Program-made: the position numbers and the translations under genes
Assembly: GCA_914767885.1 (NCBI GenBank)
Contig: CAJZBQ010000005.1
Location: 124,001-188,000, forward strand
Reading direction: 5' to 3'
DNA length: 64,000 nt
Source of the DNA: Blepharisma stoltei
Lineage: Eukaryota > Ciliophora > Heterotrichea > Heterotrichida > Blepharismidae
The notes under the pieces: generated by a model
What the model was told of the DNA's origin: nothing
The model's database searches: none
Seen by the model: only the letters and a program-made list of their open reading frames with translations
Shown here: one piece after another, positions 1 to 9,537 of the stretch
Position numbering within the stretch: position 1 is the stretch's first letter
How the letters are laid out: every line of letters begins with the position of its first letter

Positions 1-131
1 TAATTCAAATATAGCTCTTACTAATCGCTCTATGTCGAGACTAACAAGTTGTAGCACCCCATGATATAACCATAATAGCTACACTCAAAGAGGAAATTAT
101 TCAGTTTTTAAACCTTTTCAAGGCTCTCAAA

Positions 132-367
132 TATAGAGGCTACCTTTGAGTAGCGCTCTAAGCGCCCGAGACTTCCCGACGAAGTCTGGGCGGTGGTTTG
201 ACCAGCTGATGTTGGTCAAACCAACATCCAAAATGACAAATTCTTCTCATACAGAAGGTTTGTCAAATTGGATGCTGGTTTGACCAACATCAGCTGGTCA
301 AACCACCGCCCAGACTTCGTCTGGAAGTCTCGGGCGCTTAGAGCGCTACTCAAAGGCAGCCTCTATA
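132..367. repeat. Fold-back palindromic element
   Basis: Two near-identical arms of about 105 bp face each other around a short centre near 240-255. The outer ends read tatagaggct on the left and its complement on the right, and each arm carries ggtttgaccagctgatgttg. It is GC-richer than its surroundings. Folded, it would make one long hairpin. No ORF is supported. The ggtttgacca motif recurs in the inner palindrome at 14611-14755, which suggests a related element. It lies in non-coding DNA, so no flanking gene tests its excision. Confidence 0.8.
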
Positions 368-1063
368 CCTCTGCATAGAAAAGCTAAAAGCATGGGAGAA
401 GATATGGTGCAACAATTATCAGTGTCTTTTAGAAGATAATAATTAATATTTCTTGACTTTTTTCCTATGCTTTATATACTTTTTACAATGAATAGAAGCA
501 TTTTTAGTCTATTTACTATGCAAAATAAGGATAGCGGTTATCAGCAGGCATGCTTCTATTAATTTAAAAAGCTATATGTAAGTTAATACTTAAAGTGGCT
601 TAATTCCCTTGGATAGTAAGTAAAAATCTTAAAGGATTGAATTTTTTTATATATAAAATATAAAAAGGGGTTTTATTTTCCAAATTTTGTAAAGTTCTAA
701 TATGAAAAATATAATTTTAAGGATGCAAGCTGTTTAAAATTAATATAAATTTTTATTTATTATAAAGAATTTCTTCTTCTCTGATAATCCTAAAACAGAA
801 ATTCTCTAATGGTTTTGCTATCTAACTAAGGGAAGTTAAGAATTTAGTAGAATATTTTATTCATTTTTCAACTCCATAATAATTTTAACGCATAATATGC
901 AACAACATTCTATTTGCTATATCATCAAACTCTCGATTATTTTTTATTTTTCAATTTCCTAATTTTTCAGATTTTTAATACTTCACAATTTATTTTTAAA
1001 TAAAAACAATTTTTTGACATCACCAAAATATCATATATTACCATATTATTTTCGAGTAATAAA
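368..1063. other. AT-rich non-coding stretch with a degenerate MITE-like segment
   Basis: No gene is supported here. Between about 623 and 838 the sequence resembles family A MITEs, with a core like atgcaagctgtttaaaatta and an end like ctaatggttttgctatctaa. The termini are worn and I cannot place exact ends. The last 200 bases are very AT-rich and lead into the ATG at 1064. Confidence 0.4.
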
Positions 1064-1967
1064 ATGGCCGATTTAAGAGATGAACTGGGAGATATAGATG
1101 AAGAAAATTACATTTATTTAGATAAAGACGGAAAACCAATGAAACTAATAGAGTTAACTATCCATTGAAACCCAGTCCCAAAAAAATTAATATTAATCAC
1201 ATGTCAAAAAAAGTAATCCTTACAAAGTGCTTCATTATCTTACCTGCGTTTTCGGATAGGTGAAGCTATGGAAAGATATTCAACCTTTGCGGGTCTCACA
1301 AATCTTCAAGCAGTAAATCTTGAAATTGATGATTCGCCACTGCCAAGAGTAAGCCGCTATTCAGATTGGCTTAGTTGGGGATTATTTAAAAGATGGAGAT
1401 CAGCTTACTTGTGACATTTCGTCACTTGATATATGGCTCAACGTCCAAATTGACTGTAAAGAAGCCAATTTGTTGATAAAATTCGATATAAAAGTCCCGC
1501 TGGTGACAACTTTTTCAGGGGTTCAAGTATCAATTTTAGAGATTGCGAACAAAATTTTAAGTTTGAGGAATATTCCATTGAAATATGACCAGTCTGAAAT
1601 AAAAATCCACAAAAGTCGTAATGTGTGTTCAAGTTTAATTATAAATGAAACAATGAGTAAAGACCATGTGCTGGATAACGAAGAGATATTTGGAAATCTC
1701 AAGGTAAAAGATTCAGTTGATTACTTACATAGGCACATTATATGCTCTCTAAGAAAAAACTTAGAAGTCCATGTGAACTATGCCAGCCAAACTAACACGA
1801 AATCATCTATATCAGAAATAGATGAAGTTAAAGGAATTCTACCAATCAGGCTACTTACGATCGAGCAAAGAAAAGCTTCTTACATAAACGAGTCTTCTTC
1901 TCCACATAATAAAGTCGAAGAAGAGTATAAACAAAGTATAGCTTGCATTAGATGCTCTATATTTTAA
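1064..1967 (+). CDS. Hypothetical protein, possible C-terminal CAAX motif
   Basis: Three exons, with a 15-nt intron at 1213-1227 and a 16-nt intron at 1349-1364, both GTAA...AG. Removing them gives 290 residues ending in TAA. A TGA at residue 36 reads as Trp (ELTIHWNPVP). The N-terminus is acidic (MADLRDELGDIDEENYIYLD), the middle is mixed alpha/beta in composition and the last 60 residues are polar. The final four residues are CSIF, following ACIR, which fits a prenylation-type CAAX box, though with Ser at a1 the match is weak. I do not recognise the family. It contains no IES. Confidence 0.8.
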
Positions 1968-2040
1968 TATTTTTACATATCGTATAACGATTTTGCAGTT
2001 TTGTCTTAGTCTTGTCTTTATGAGTAATAATAAATTTATT

Positions 2041-2355
2041 ATGGCAGTGCCTGCACATAAACTTCCTGCCTTATTGCAGAATCCAGTGATTTTTCAGAAG
2101 TTCAGCAAAATTTCTTTTATCTATGCGCCTAAGAATTTCGCAAAAAACAATGTAAGGTGGTTTTACAAGAATAATGCTCCATTGCTCAAATATTACAATC
2201 CTCATATGAAATTGGAAATACAATTACAAGAAAAAGCAGAGCCTGTACTTCAGGTTTTTGGGATAAATGGGCAAAAAATTGGGGAAATTCCGAATACCAA
2301 GAAAAGTGAAGAATTTTTGGCAACTTTGACGAAAATTCATGAAGGAATAAACTAA
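2041..2355 (+). CDS. L51/S25/CI-B8 domain protein (NDUFA2 or mitoribosomal type)
   Basis: 104 residues, uninterrupted. An in-frame ATG at 2020 would add seven residues; 2041 is chosen because MAVPAHKLP starts cleanly. The pattern from residue 20 (KISFIYAPKNFAKNNVRWFY, then LLKYYNPHMKLEIQLQ, EPVLQVFGINGQKIGEIPN) matches the small thioredoxin-fold family shared by complex I subunit NDUFA2 and mitochondrial ribosomal proteins such as mL43 and mS25. Length is usual for the family. The pair of cysteines seen in many NDUFA2 proteins is absent. Likely a mitochondrial matrix-side component; which complex cannot be told from the sequence alone. Confidence 0.6.
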   Translation: MAVPAHKLPALLQNPVIFQKFSKISFIYAPKNFAKNNVRWFYKNNAPLLKYYNPHMKLEIQLQEKAEPVLQVFGINGQKIGEIPNTKKSEEFLATLTKIHEGIN

Positions 2356-2502
2356 TAGATTTCTTAAGATGGTTAATTTTAGGGTTAATTAAAAAATATG
2401 CAAATAAATCAAAATAAATTTAATAATATGCACAAATAATCTTAGGAAAGGCTTTATTTAAACTATCAGCTTAAACTTTCCTGATAAATTTTTATTATTG
2501 AC

Positions 2503-3978
2503 TTATTTTCTGTACTCAGTATGTCTCCTCAATATAGTTTTCATCCTTTCATTGAGATCGTTTATTTGGTCTTCAATTTTTTCTGGACTTTCTTCATTTT
2601 CCTCTTTTTTGCGATTAAATTCTTCCTCAAGATTTTGCAAGCGGTGCAGTTCTTTTTCAAGGGCTTGACTATATGAAATTTACTTTTTTTCTTCGAGTGC
2701 ATTATTATTTGTTGTTAGAGAATGGATTATTTCTGCTTTAATCGCTGTTTTTCCTTTAAGTTTAGAAATCTCTTCTTCCAGGTCTAAAACTTTTGACTCT
2801 AAATGGCTTACTTTTTTGTTTCCCTTTGATTTTTCTTCATTTATTTCTTTTAATTTCTCACTAAATTTCCCCTCTTTCCCATAATATTCTGTTCACTTAT
2901 ATAGAGTGGAATTCTTTAAATAGAATTTTTAGATTTCAAAAAATCTCAATTCAAGATTAAAAAATTAATTTATAAAATTTATGTTTAGATTCCTAGCTAT
3001 AGAATTAATAATTAAAGGCTTTATATAAAAATATATATAAAAGATTATTTAAAAAGCAAATTTTTTGCTTGCTCATCAAGGAGTTATTTTCCCGCTTAAA
3101 TAGGGAGTAAATACTCTTTACATTTCTTTTTTTTCCTTTATTATTAGCTCTTCTAGCTCTGCTTGCCCTCCTTTTAAATTCGTTATTTTTTTCTTAAGCT
3201 CTTTACCCTTTGATTTTGTCCTGTCAAGCTTTTCTTCTAACTCTTCATTATATTTCTCTTTCTTTTCTTTTTCTTTTAAATTTTCTCTTAGCTCTTGATT
3301 TTCATTGCTAATTTCTTCAATTTTCGCTAAATTTTTTTCTAGCTTTTCTTTATAAATTTGGATTTCCCCTATAGCATTTCCAAATAAAGAAGAATCTGTT
3401 TCTCCTTTAGACTCCTCATGGTTTTCTTCTATTTTAGTTTCAAGATTTTCTGCCTGTTTTAATGCTTTTTCAGCATTTTCCATTTCCATTTCTACTGCTT
3501 CTTTATGGGTTTCTATATGTTCAGCTTTTATAGAGAGACAAATTTCAGCATTTTTGTCTTTTGATTTTAGAATTTGGTAGCTTGATTCTCTAATAGGAGA
3601 CTCTATGTAGTCAGCTAAATTTATATTTAACTGAATTATAAAGAAATTATTTGCCATTATTATAAATTGTGTTAAATTCAGCTAAATTCAATATAATATA
3701 ACTTTTCCTATATCAAAATGTTTTCCATTAGATTCGCCTTCAATTTTCAGCTCAGTTTCTTTTGGTCTATAAACTCCAGTCGCTTTTTTCTTATATAAAG
3801 TATTAATAGGCATGATCAATTGTTCATTGATCTCAACCTTTTTCTCTTCAGGGGTCATAGTTATTACACGAGTCTCCACTAAAAATTCCTCTATATAGAA
3901 AATTACTTTTCCTTCAAACAACCTTCAGTAAAGTTTCTTTTGGGACAGATAAAATAATGTAATGGACGTGGATTTCAT
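2503..3978 (-). CDS. NT-C2 domain plus coiled-coil protein (split by two IESs)
   Basis: Starts at the ATG at 3978 and ends with TAA at 2503-2505. Excising a 75-bp TA-bounded IES (3622-3696), a 15-nt intron split by a 246-bp IES (2861-3121) and a plain 15-nt intron (2669-2683) leaves 1125 nt, 374 residues. Residues 20-120 resemble N-terminal C2 (NT-C2) domains of the EEIG1/EHBP1 type: a GKVIFYIEEF strand, a basic patch, then FDIGKV rejoining INLADYIES only after IES removal. The rest is charged heptad-rich coiled coil. NT-C2 proteins in animals link membranes to the actin or endocytic machinery; that role here is inferred. The ATG at 3655-3657 (MANNFF) lies inside the IES and is not used. Confidence 0.75.
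2862..3107. mobile_element. MITE-like IES inside a 15-nt intron
   Basis: TA at 3108-3109 and TA at 2862-2863 bound 246 bp. On the gene strand the left part of the intron is GTAAAGAGTATT and the right part is TAG. Joining them gives a 15-nt GT...AG intron, the standard size here. The ends (tactccctattt and, on the other strand, taaatttcccctc) look like a worn family A MITE. Confidence 0.75.
3622..3696. other. Short IES, 75 bp, TA-bounded
   Basis: Interrupts the NT-C2 domain. It carries an in-frame TAG. Using TA at 3622-3623 and 3697-3698 restores GKVINLADY, the expected NT-C2 C-terminal strand. A second in-frame TA pair nearby would give GKVILNINLADY, so the exact pair is not certain. Confidence 0.75.
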
Positions 3979-4111
3979 AGCTAAAAGTCTCCCTTATAGT
4001 ATTAATCCTTTGGAATACCTTAGACATTTATGTTTATTGATCATTGCTATTTGATAACATATAGAAAACAGCTAATAATTTTAGTAAAGTAGAATTATTA
4101 TATTAATTATT

Positions 4112-6817
4112 ATGGGATGCTGCGAAGGCAGAGGGGGTAATGAAGATATAGAGGACGCGAAAAAGCAGCCGACAATGGACAAGGCAAAGCTAGTGAAAAA
4201 AGTCCCTAAAGAGATTGATATTGAAGATATTAATTCTGAAGCATCAGACAATGAAAACCCTCAAATAAACCCCCAAATTGTTAACCAAGATGAAAATACT
4301 GTTCAGAACGGCAGAGAAAGATATAAAAATAAAGCAAAGCAAGAGAAGCGGAAAGAAATTGAAGCCAATGGTATAGGTAATTCCGGAAAAAATGAAAATG
4401 GAGGTTCAAATAAACTAACTTCCCTGCATTTGTAGGTGAATAGAAGGCTATTTATTTTTTTAACTTTAATTAACAATATCCTTATTCATAAAAATTCAAA
4501 AATGTCTTTTAGAATGTAAGCTATTTTGATTTCATTATAATAATTATCACTTATATATCAAAAGTAGTTTAAAAAATTATAATCACTCATAGAGATAGGT
4601 TTTTACTAGAACATAATTATTTTTCCAATGATTTTGCCAGCCCACTGAAGGGGAAGGGTAAAATCTGAGGAAATACAACTAATAAAAATTGAAGAAAATA
4701 AAGAATTGGAAAAAGAAAATCCTATCCAAAATGAAGTCGTTATAAAAATAGATACTTCGAAAATCATCCAAAGCGATTATAGCCCTCAATTATCTTCAAA
4801 TAATCATACTAGTCCTCTATCTAAAATTGAACTAATTGAAATTTTTCAAAATTTAGATAAAGGGTATTACAAAAACCCAGAAAATAAAAAATTAATTACA
4901 CCGGAATTAATTATAAGACTGATAGCTTCACTTAAGGATAGAGACTCAGAAATTATTGAACTTGCTCTTAAAGATTTGCTTGGCTTGCTAAAACTTCCAA
5001 TTAGTTATGATAGCGGAGAAGTTTTATATGAAGATGATGCTTTATATCAAATAAATTGCCTTCTTCACGATATGGATGAAATGCTAAGATTTTTAGCTTC
5101 AAAACTTGTCAGAGAAATGCTGAAACAAAAATCATTAGAAGTAGACATGATTAAAAGATACCAAAAAGGAGCGATAATTGCTGCGTTAGTTCAAGCAAAC
5201 CCTAATTTTACTAGTCCGAAGTATTTGAAAAGTAATCTTCATACTTTATTTCACTTTGTGTATGATTCAGATCATGAAATTATAGTTACTCCTTTTTACA
5301 TTTTCATAAAAATGATATTAATTCCAATTTCCCGGTATTAGTTTTTCGATTTTTTCATCCTCAATTTTATCCAGTAAGTTGTCTCATAAAAATTTCTTTA
5401 AATGCTTAATAATGTCTTCTTTAAAGTGATTTTTTTTAAATCTTAATATTAAAATTAAATATTTTTTTATAGGGCAAGTCAGCAATCAAGAAATATTGTT
5501 TTTCAATAATATGATACACCTTCTAAACCAAACTCAATTGGTAATTTTAACATAGAAAATCCCTAAATTATCCACTCACCCAGACTGAAACTTATATGAT
5601 CTAAAAATCATGAAATTAATTGAAGACCTCAAAAATGACGCAAAAATAGATTTAAATGAAAGAAAAAGCTTGATTTCCCCTAGACAATCATATTCTTCAT
5701 TTTCGTCAGAAACTGAGTAAGATTTACTTACTCCCCCCCAAACAAAAAAATTTGTACACTTATGGAGGGGGCTAATTTTTTTATTTAAAAAAATTTATAT
5801 ATAAATTTTATAGAAAATTGTTTTTTTTTTTTCGAAATTTTAAAAAAATCATCCTAATTTGCAAAAATTGGAAAAGCAATAAAATTTATGTTTTTAAAAC
5901 AAATTTGTTAAATGAAATTAGCTCGAGATTTCATTATACTATTATCACTTATATATAAATTTTTATTTCATAAAAAATTTTTGTTCACTCACGGAGGGTG
6001 AGTTTTTGGGCAAAAAATAGGGATTTTTCCAATGGTTTTGCTCACTCACGGAGGGAAGGGGGAAGTTAGTACTATTTTCCCTTTGAATATCTATAAATAT
6101 TCATTAGAAGACCTTATCGCAGAACTCAATACTCCACGTCGAATTAAATCTACATTATTAAACGAAACATGGGCAGAAGCCCCTACAACTGTAGGCTCCC
6201 TTTCAGCTGCCCGAATGGCTGAGCTTTTTGCTGATAAAATCCTGGATGACCCAAAAACAATATCCCTAATAATTCAGACAAATGCTATTGAAAAATTAAG
6301 AGAAAATTTAAAAAGCAGGCTCAGAGATAAAAGAGAGTCCGCAATGATTTGCCTTTTGCATATGGTTCAGCCTCAATATCCTGAATTATGCGACTTATTT
6401 ATGAATGATGAAGGCTTAGCTCTAGCATTTACATTTTTACAGGATAATAAAGAAGGAATGAGGGCAGCTGCAGTTGATATACTAAGAGGGTACTATTTTA
6501 ATCGTCCAGAAGCTATAGAAAGAATTAGAAAATGTGGGCTTGATTTTGTTGGAGAGATCATATCAGTTTTAACTGGATTAAATAGCCCAAGTAATGTTAG
6601 TGTGGTGCTGCTAAATATAAGAGATATGTTTGTTAATGAAGAAGGAGAGACTAATAGAGAAGTTCTTAATCTTTGGAAAAATAAAGGACTTAATGAAGCT
6701 TTGGAAAAAATTGATATAGAAAAATTGAAATTAGATGCGGAGTATCCTATGTATGGAAATCAAATAATTGATTCCATAAATACAATGAAAGAAGAACTTT
6801 TATCTGAAGACTCATAA
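4112..6817 (+). CDS. Myristoylation-type helical-repeat (ARM/HEAT-like) protein, split by three IESs
   Basis: Starts MGCCEGRGG, a good N-myristoylation/palmitoylation signal, so membrane anchoring is likely. Coding pieces are 4112-4415, 4659-5282, 5470-5540, 5556-5716 and 6070-6817, totalling 1908 nt and 635 residues. The intron at 5541-5555 is 15 nt; a second 15-nt intron (5717-6069) is itself split by a MITE. After an acidic, low-complexity first 140 residues the protein is helical, with repeats like LIIRLIASLKDRDSEIIELALKD and AVDILRGYYFNRPEAI that resemble ARM/HEAT units. A TGA-Trp occurs in THPDWNLYDL. I cannot name the family. Expression needs removal of all three insertions. Confidence 0.75.
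4416..4658. mobile_element. Family A MITE acting as an IES
   Basis: 243 bp between TA at 4416-4417 and 4659-4660. Ends are TAACTTCCCTGC and, inverted, TACCCTTCCCCTTCAGTGGG. The core has the family A string tttcattataataattatca. Excision joins SNKL directly to KSEEIQLIKI in frame. Confidence 0.85.
5283..5469. other. IES, 187 bp, TA-bounded
   Basis: Bounded by TA at 5283-5284 and 5470-5471. Removing it joins DSDHEI to IGQVSNQEILFF in frame. It may be a worn family A element, since gttactcc follows the left TA, but no matching inverted right end is clear. Confidence 0.7.
5729..6066. mobile_element. Family A MITE inserted in the 3' splice site of a 15-nt intron
   Basis: 338 bp between TA at 5729-5730 and 6067-6068. 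The intron before insertion is GTAAGATTTACT plus TAG, 15 nt. The MITE has doubled ends: an outer cactcacggagggaaggggg at the right, plus an inner copy (ttcactcacggagggtgagt) at about 5982-6001. After excision and splicing the frame runs SSETDTIFPLNIYKYS. Confidence 0.9.
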
Positions 6818-6838
6818 TCTATATAATTTTTTAAATAT

Positions 6839-8531
6839 TTAAGCTTTACGTGTCATCTTCCACTGCAGCTGTGACAAAAATTGCTCATCAGTTCCGACCC
6901 TCTTCACTGATTGTCTCCACTGATTACTAGACCTCCCAGCGCTCCCAAACACCTCAGAGCTTTCAAGGTTTTTCATTTTCGCTACTAATGCACTAGTTTC
7001 TTGACTTTTAGGTTTCGCCTGCTTATTGCTGCATTTTTTTTCGTTTTCAGGGTTTTTAAACGCAATTCCTTTCTCCGCAAGGGTCATTTCGAGGCTTTTC
7101 AGTTCTTTTTCTCTCATTGAATTTGTCCTTACTTTAATCCTTCCAGTCCCTTTACATTTTCCAGTAAAATTATCAATTTCAGCTCTGGCTGAAACAATGT
7201 GCACACTACTGCAAATTTTTTTTAAGTCTTGGTCAGTCATAGTAGAGGATAATCCTTTAAGGTCAAGCTCAATCAGATTATTCTATTTTTTCTGCTAAAA
7301 GCATAATTTTTTTTTTTTTTAAAAAAATAATAATAATTGGTAAATAGCATAAGAGATCTTTTGAGAGAACAGGGGTATAATTAGAATAATCCTTGAAGTC
7401 TTGAAATGAAGAAACCAGCTCTTTTGCTTTCAAACGCTTTGCTGGTGAACAGTTTGGCATGTTGTGTATTTGTTTTTCCGGCTCAGAGTTTTCGGTTTGT
7501 ATGGTGACTGGCTCTGAGGACTCGTGAGAAGCCCGCAAGTTCTTATAAAGCTGAGTTTTAGGGTCGTAGCCTTGGCTTTTGTTTAAAGGCGACACACTTT
7601 CGGTCCACTTTTCTGTCGCTGAAATAAGCTTTTCGGTTATTTTTTTCTTGGGTGAATAATGTGAATTTCCAAATAAATCAGAATAATTTGCGTCTTTTCT
7701 CCTTAAAGAGTCATCAGGTTTTTCAATCTGATCTTTAGGGACCTCTACAACTTTTCTGTCATCAAAAATCGCGCTTGATCTCATTTCTGCTTTTCTTCGT
7801 TCAGGCGAAAACCCAATTTGTTCGTTATTTTCCTTCAGAATTTTTGGGTTGTCATAGCTTTTTCTGGTAGTTTCAAAGTGCGAGGAGGCTAGATTTTCTT
7901 CTTTTAATTGTTTAACAGTTTTTATTGGGGAGTCATTTCTTTCAGATTTTTTATCGATTTCAATCGCAAGTCCTCCATGGAATTCTTTTGCTTTTCTTTC
8001 AGCTGCTGAATCTTCTTTATATCTTGGCTCAAAAAATTCATTTGTTTCTATATGTTCGTTTATTGATTTTTTATAAAAAACAAGAGGCTCACTGCCTAAT
8101 AAGGATTCTTGGTCTCTTGGCTTGTGTGGGCTAATCCTTGGTGCAGGAATACTGCTTGGGGTAAAAACGCTGCTTTTCATGGTTTGACAAACTCTTGGTC
8201 TAGGGCTGACATCAATATCAGCAGGTTTTACTCCTGCTGGGCTCATGGTTCTTGTATCGATTTTTGCAGGTTTTACTTCTTCTTTACAGGTTTTAGCTTG
8301 TTCTACACATCCATCTAAGACTTCACTTCTTTGGTTGTATTTTTGATTCGCAAAAGTATTTCTAATAATGCGAGAATTTGGAGATTCTCTTGAGGTATTA
8401 TTTAAAAAATTTGAGTCTGACTTCCTGAAATTTTGAGGAGTGCGAGTCCTTTGAGATGGAGCAGAAAGGTCATCATTTGTAAATATATGAGAAGAGTTGT
8501 AGGCTTGGAGTCGATTTCGAGCTTCAGACAT
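6839..8531 (-). CDS. Conserved-type unknown protein, disordered with a folded C-terminal region
   Basis: Starts MSEARNRLQAYN at 8531 and ends TAA at 6839. One 55-bp IES (7279-7333) is removed, giving 1638 nt and 545 residues. The first 400 residues are Ser/Pro/Lys-rich and look disordered, with many short SP and PK motifs. The C-terminal 140 residues look folded: GLSSTMTDQDLKKICSSVHI, then AEIDNFTGKCKGTGRIKVR. No catalytic motif is seen. The layout (long basic disordered region plus small domain) suits a cytoskeletal or cortical protein, but this is inference. Confidence 0.7.
7279..7333. other. Short IES, 55 bp, TA-bounded
   Basis: Includes a run of 14 A (T on the given strand) and stops in the gene frame. 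TA copies at 7279-7280 and 7334-7335 give LPINLIELDLKGL in frame. The left edge is a TTA-TTA-TTA run, so the exact TA could shift by three bases without changing the frame. Confidence 0.65.
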
Positions 8532-8780
8532 ATTTTCGTTAAATTTTAAAGATTCGGTTAAATGATAAATTATGCAAATCCTAATTAAAAAATTCTCAAC
8601 TGTATTTAAATTGAAATCTTTTTTAATAGAAAATTTTCCTTGCCTTCCTAATTGTTAATGTCTTAAAAATAATATCATTGAGATTACAATGGGTATCTCT
8701 GGAGCTTAACTTTTAGAAGAAATTCTCTTTTAAATTAGTATAGTGATCATATATATCGATAATAATATTTAAACTGAAAA

Positions 8781-9413
8781 ATGTTTTCCTATGATGATAT
8801 AGACGCCCTTCACAAAAAACCTCTTAATTTTTACCAATATAAAATAGACAACACAAATATCCAAGAAAAAATTGATATTTCTATTGAAACTCCTCGATTG
8901 CCCAATCCTCCGCCAAAAGAAATCGCAATCCAGCCACAGCTAAAATTCCCAGCATTCAAACCTACAGGGAAAATCAAGAGAAAAAACAATTCTCTCCCCA
9001 AAAAATCAAAAAAGCCTAAACTAGCTGCTCCATTAGCTGTAAAAACAGTTCCAGCCGCTTCTTATAATTTTTTAATATCCCAAACACAAATTAACGCGCC
9101 ATCTCGACAAAGTTCAGGAAAAAGGCTAAGCACAGAGAGCAGGCCAAGCACTTTTAAGTAATTTATATGAAGAGGCCCACTTGTGCAAGCATTTGAATAC
9201 TTAATTGAAGATAAATCCAAAGAAAAAATTACGATAAATGTGATTGACGTAAAAAATCTTTATGGGAGCCATTTGGTGTCAGGTAAAGTTATAGAGACCG
9301 AAATAGAGAAAATAAAGCTAGGGTCTATAATAAGCTTAATACTTGGGCCTGATGTGAATATTGAAGCCAAAATTGTGGTATCAAATCCGATAATTAAAAA
9401 CTTGAAATATTAA
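8781..9413 (+). CDS. Hypothetical protein, 205 aa
   Basis: One 15-nt intron (9158-9172, GTAATTTATATGAAG) joins PSTFK to GPLVQAFEYLIEDK. Residues 1-125 are Lys/Pro-rich and basic (KIKRKNNSLPKKSKKPKL), which would serve as a nuclear-localisation-type patch. The last 80 residues look like a small beta-rich domain (ITINVIDVKNLYGSHLVSGK). I do not recognise the family. No IES. Confidence 0.7.
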
Positions 9414-9537
9414 GGTAAAATGCATTTTTCAGTGTTTTTAGTTGTTGAAGTTTCTAAAATAGCCAAAATAATTTTTTTAATTAAAATTTTAATTTTTTGT
9501 TATATTCAGCAATGATAAATTGAAATATTATGATTAA

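Noticed and set aside
3118-3657. ORF starting MANNFFIIQLNINLADY
   Set aside because: The ATG and first residues lie inside a TA-bounded IES; the real start is upstream at 3978.
7925-8318. Plus-strand ORFs opposite the gene at 6839-8531
   Set aside because: Antisense shadows of a long real frame; composition is Phe/Leu-rich and chance-like.
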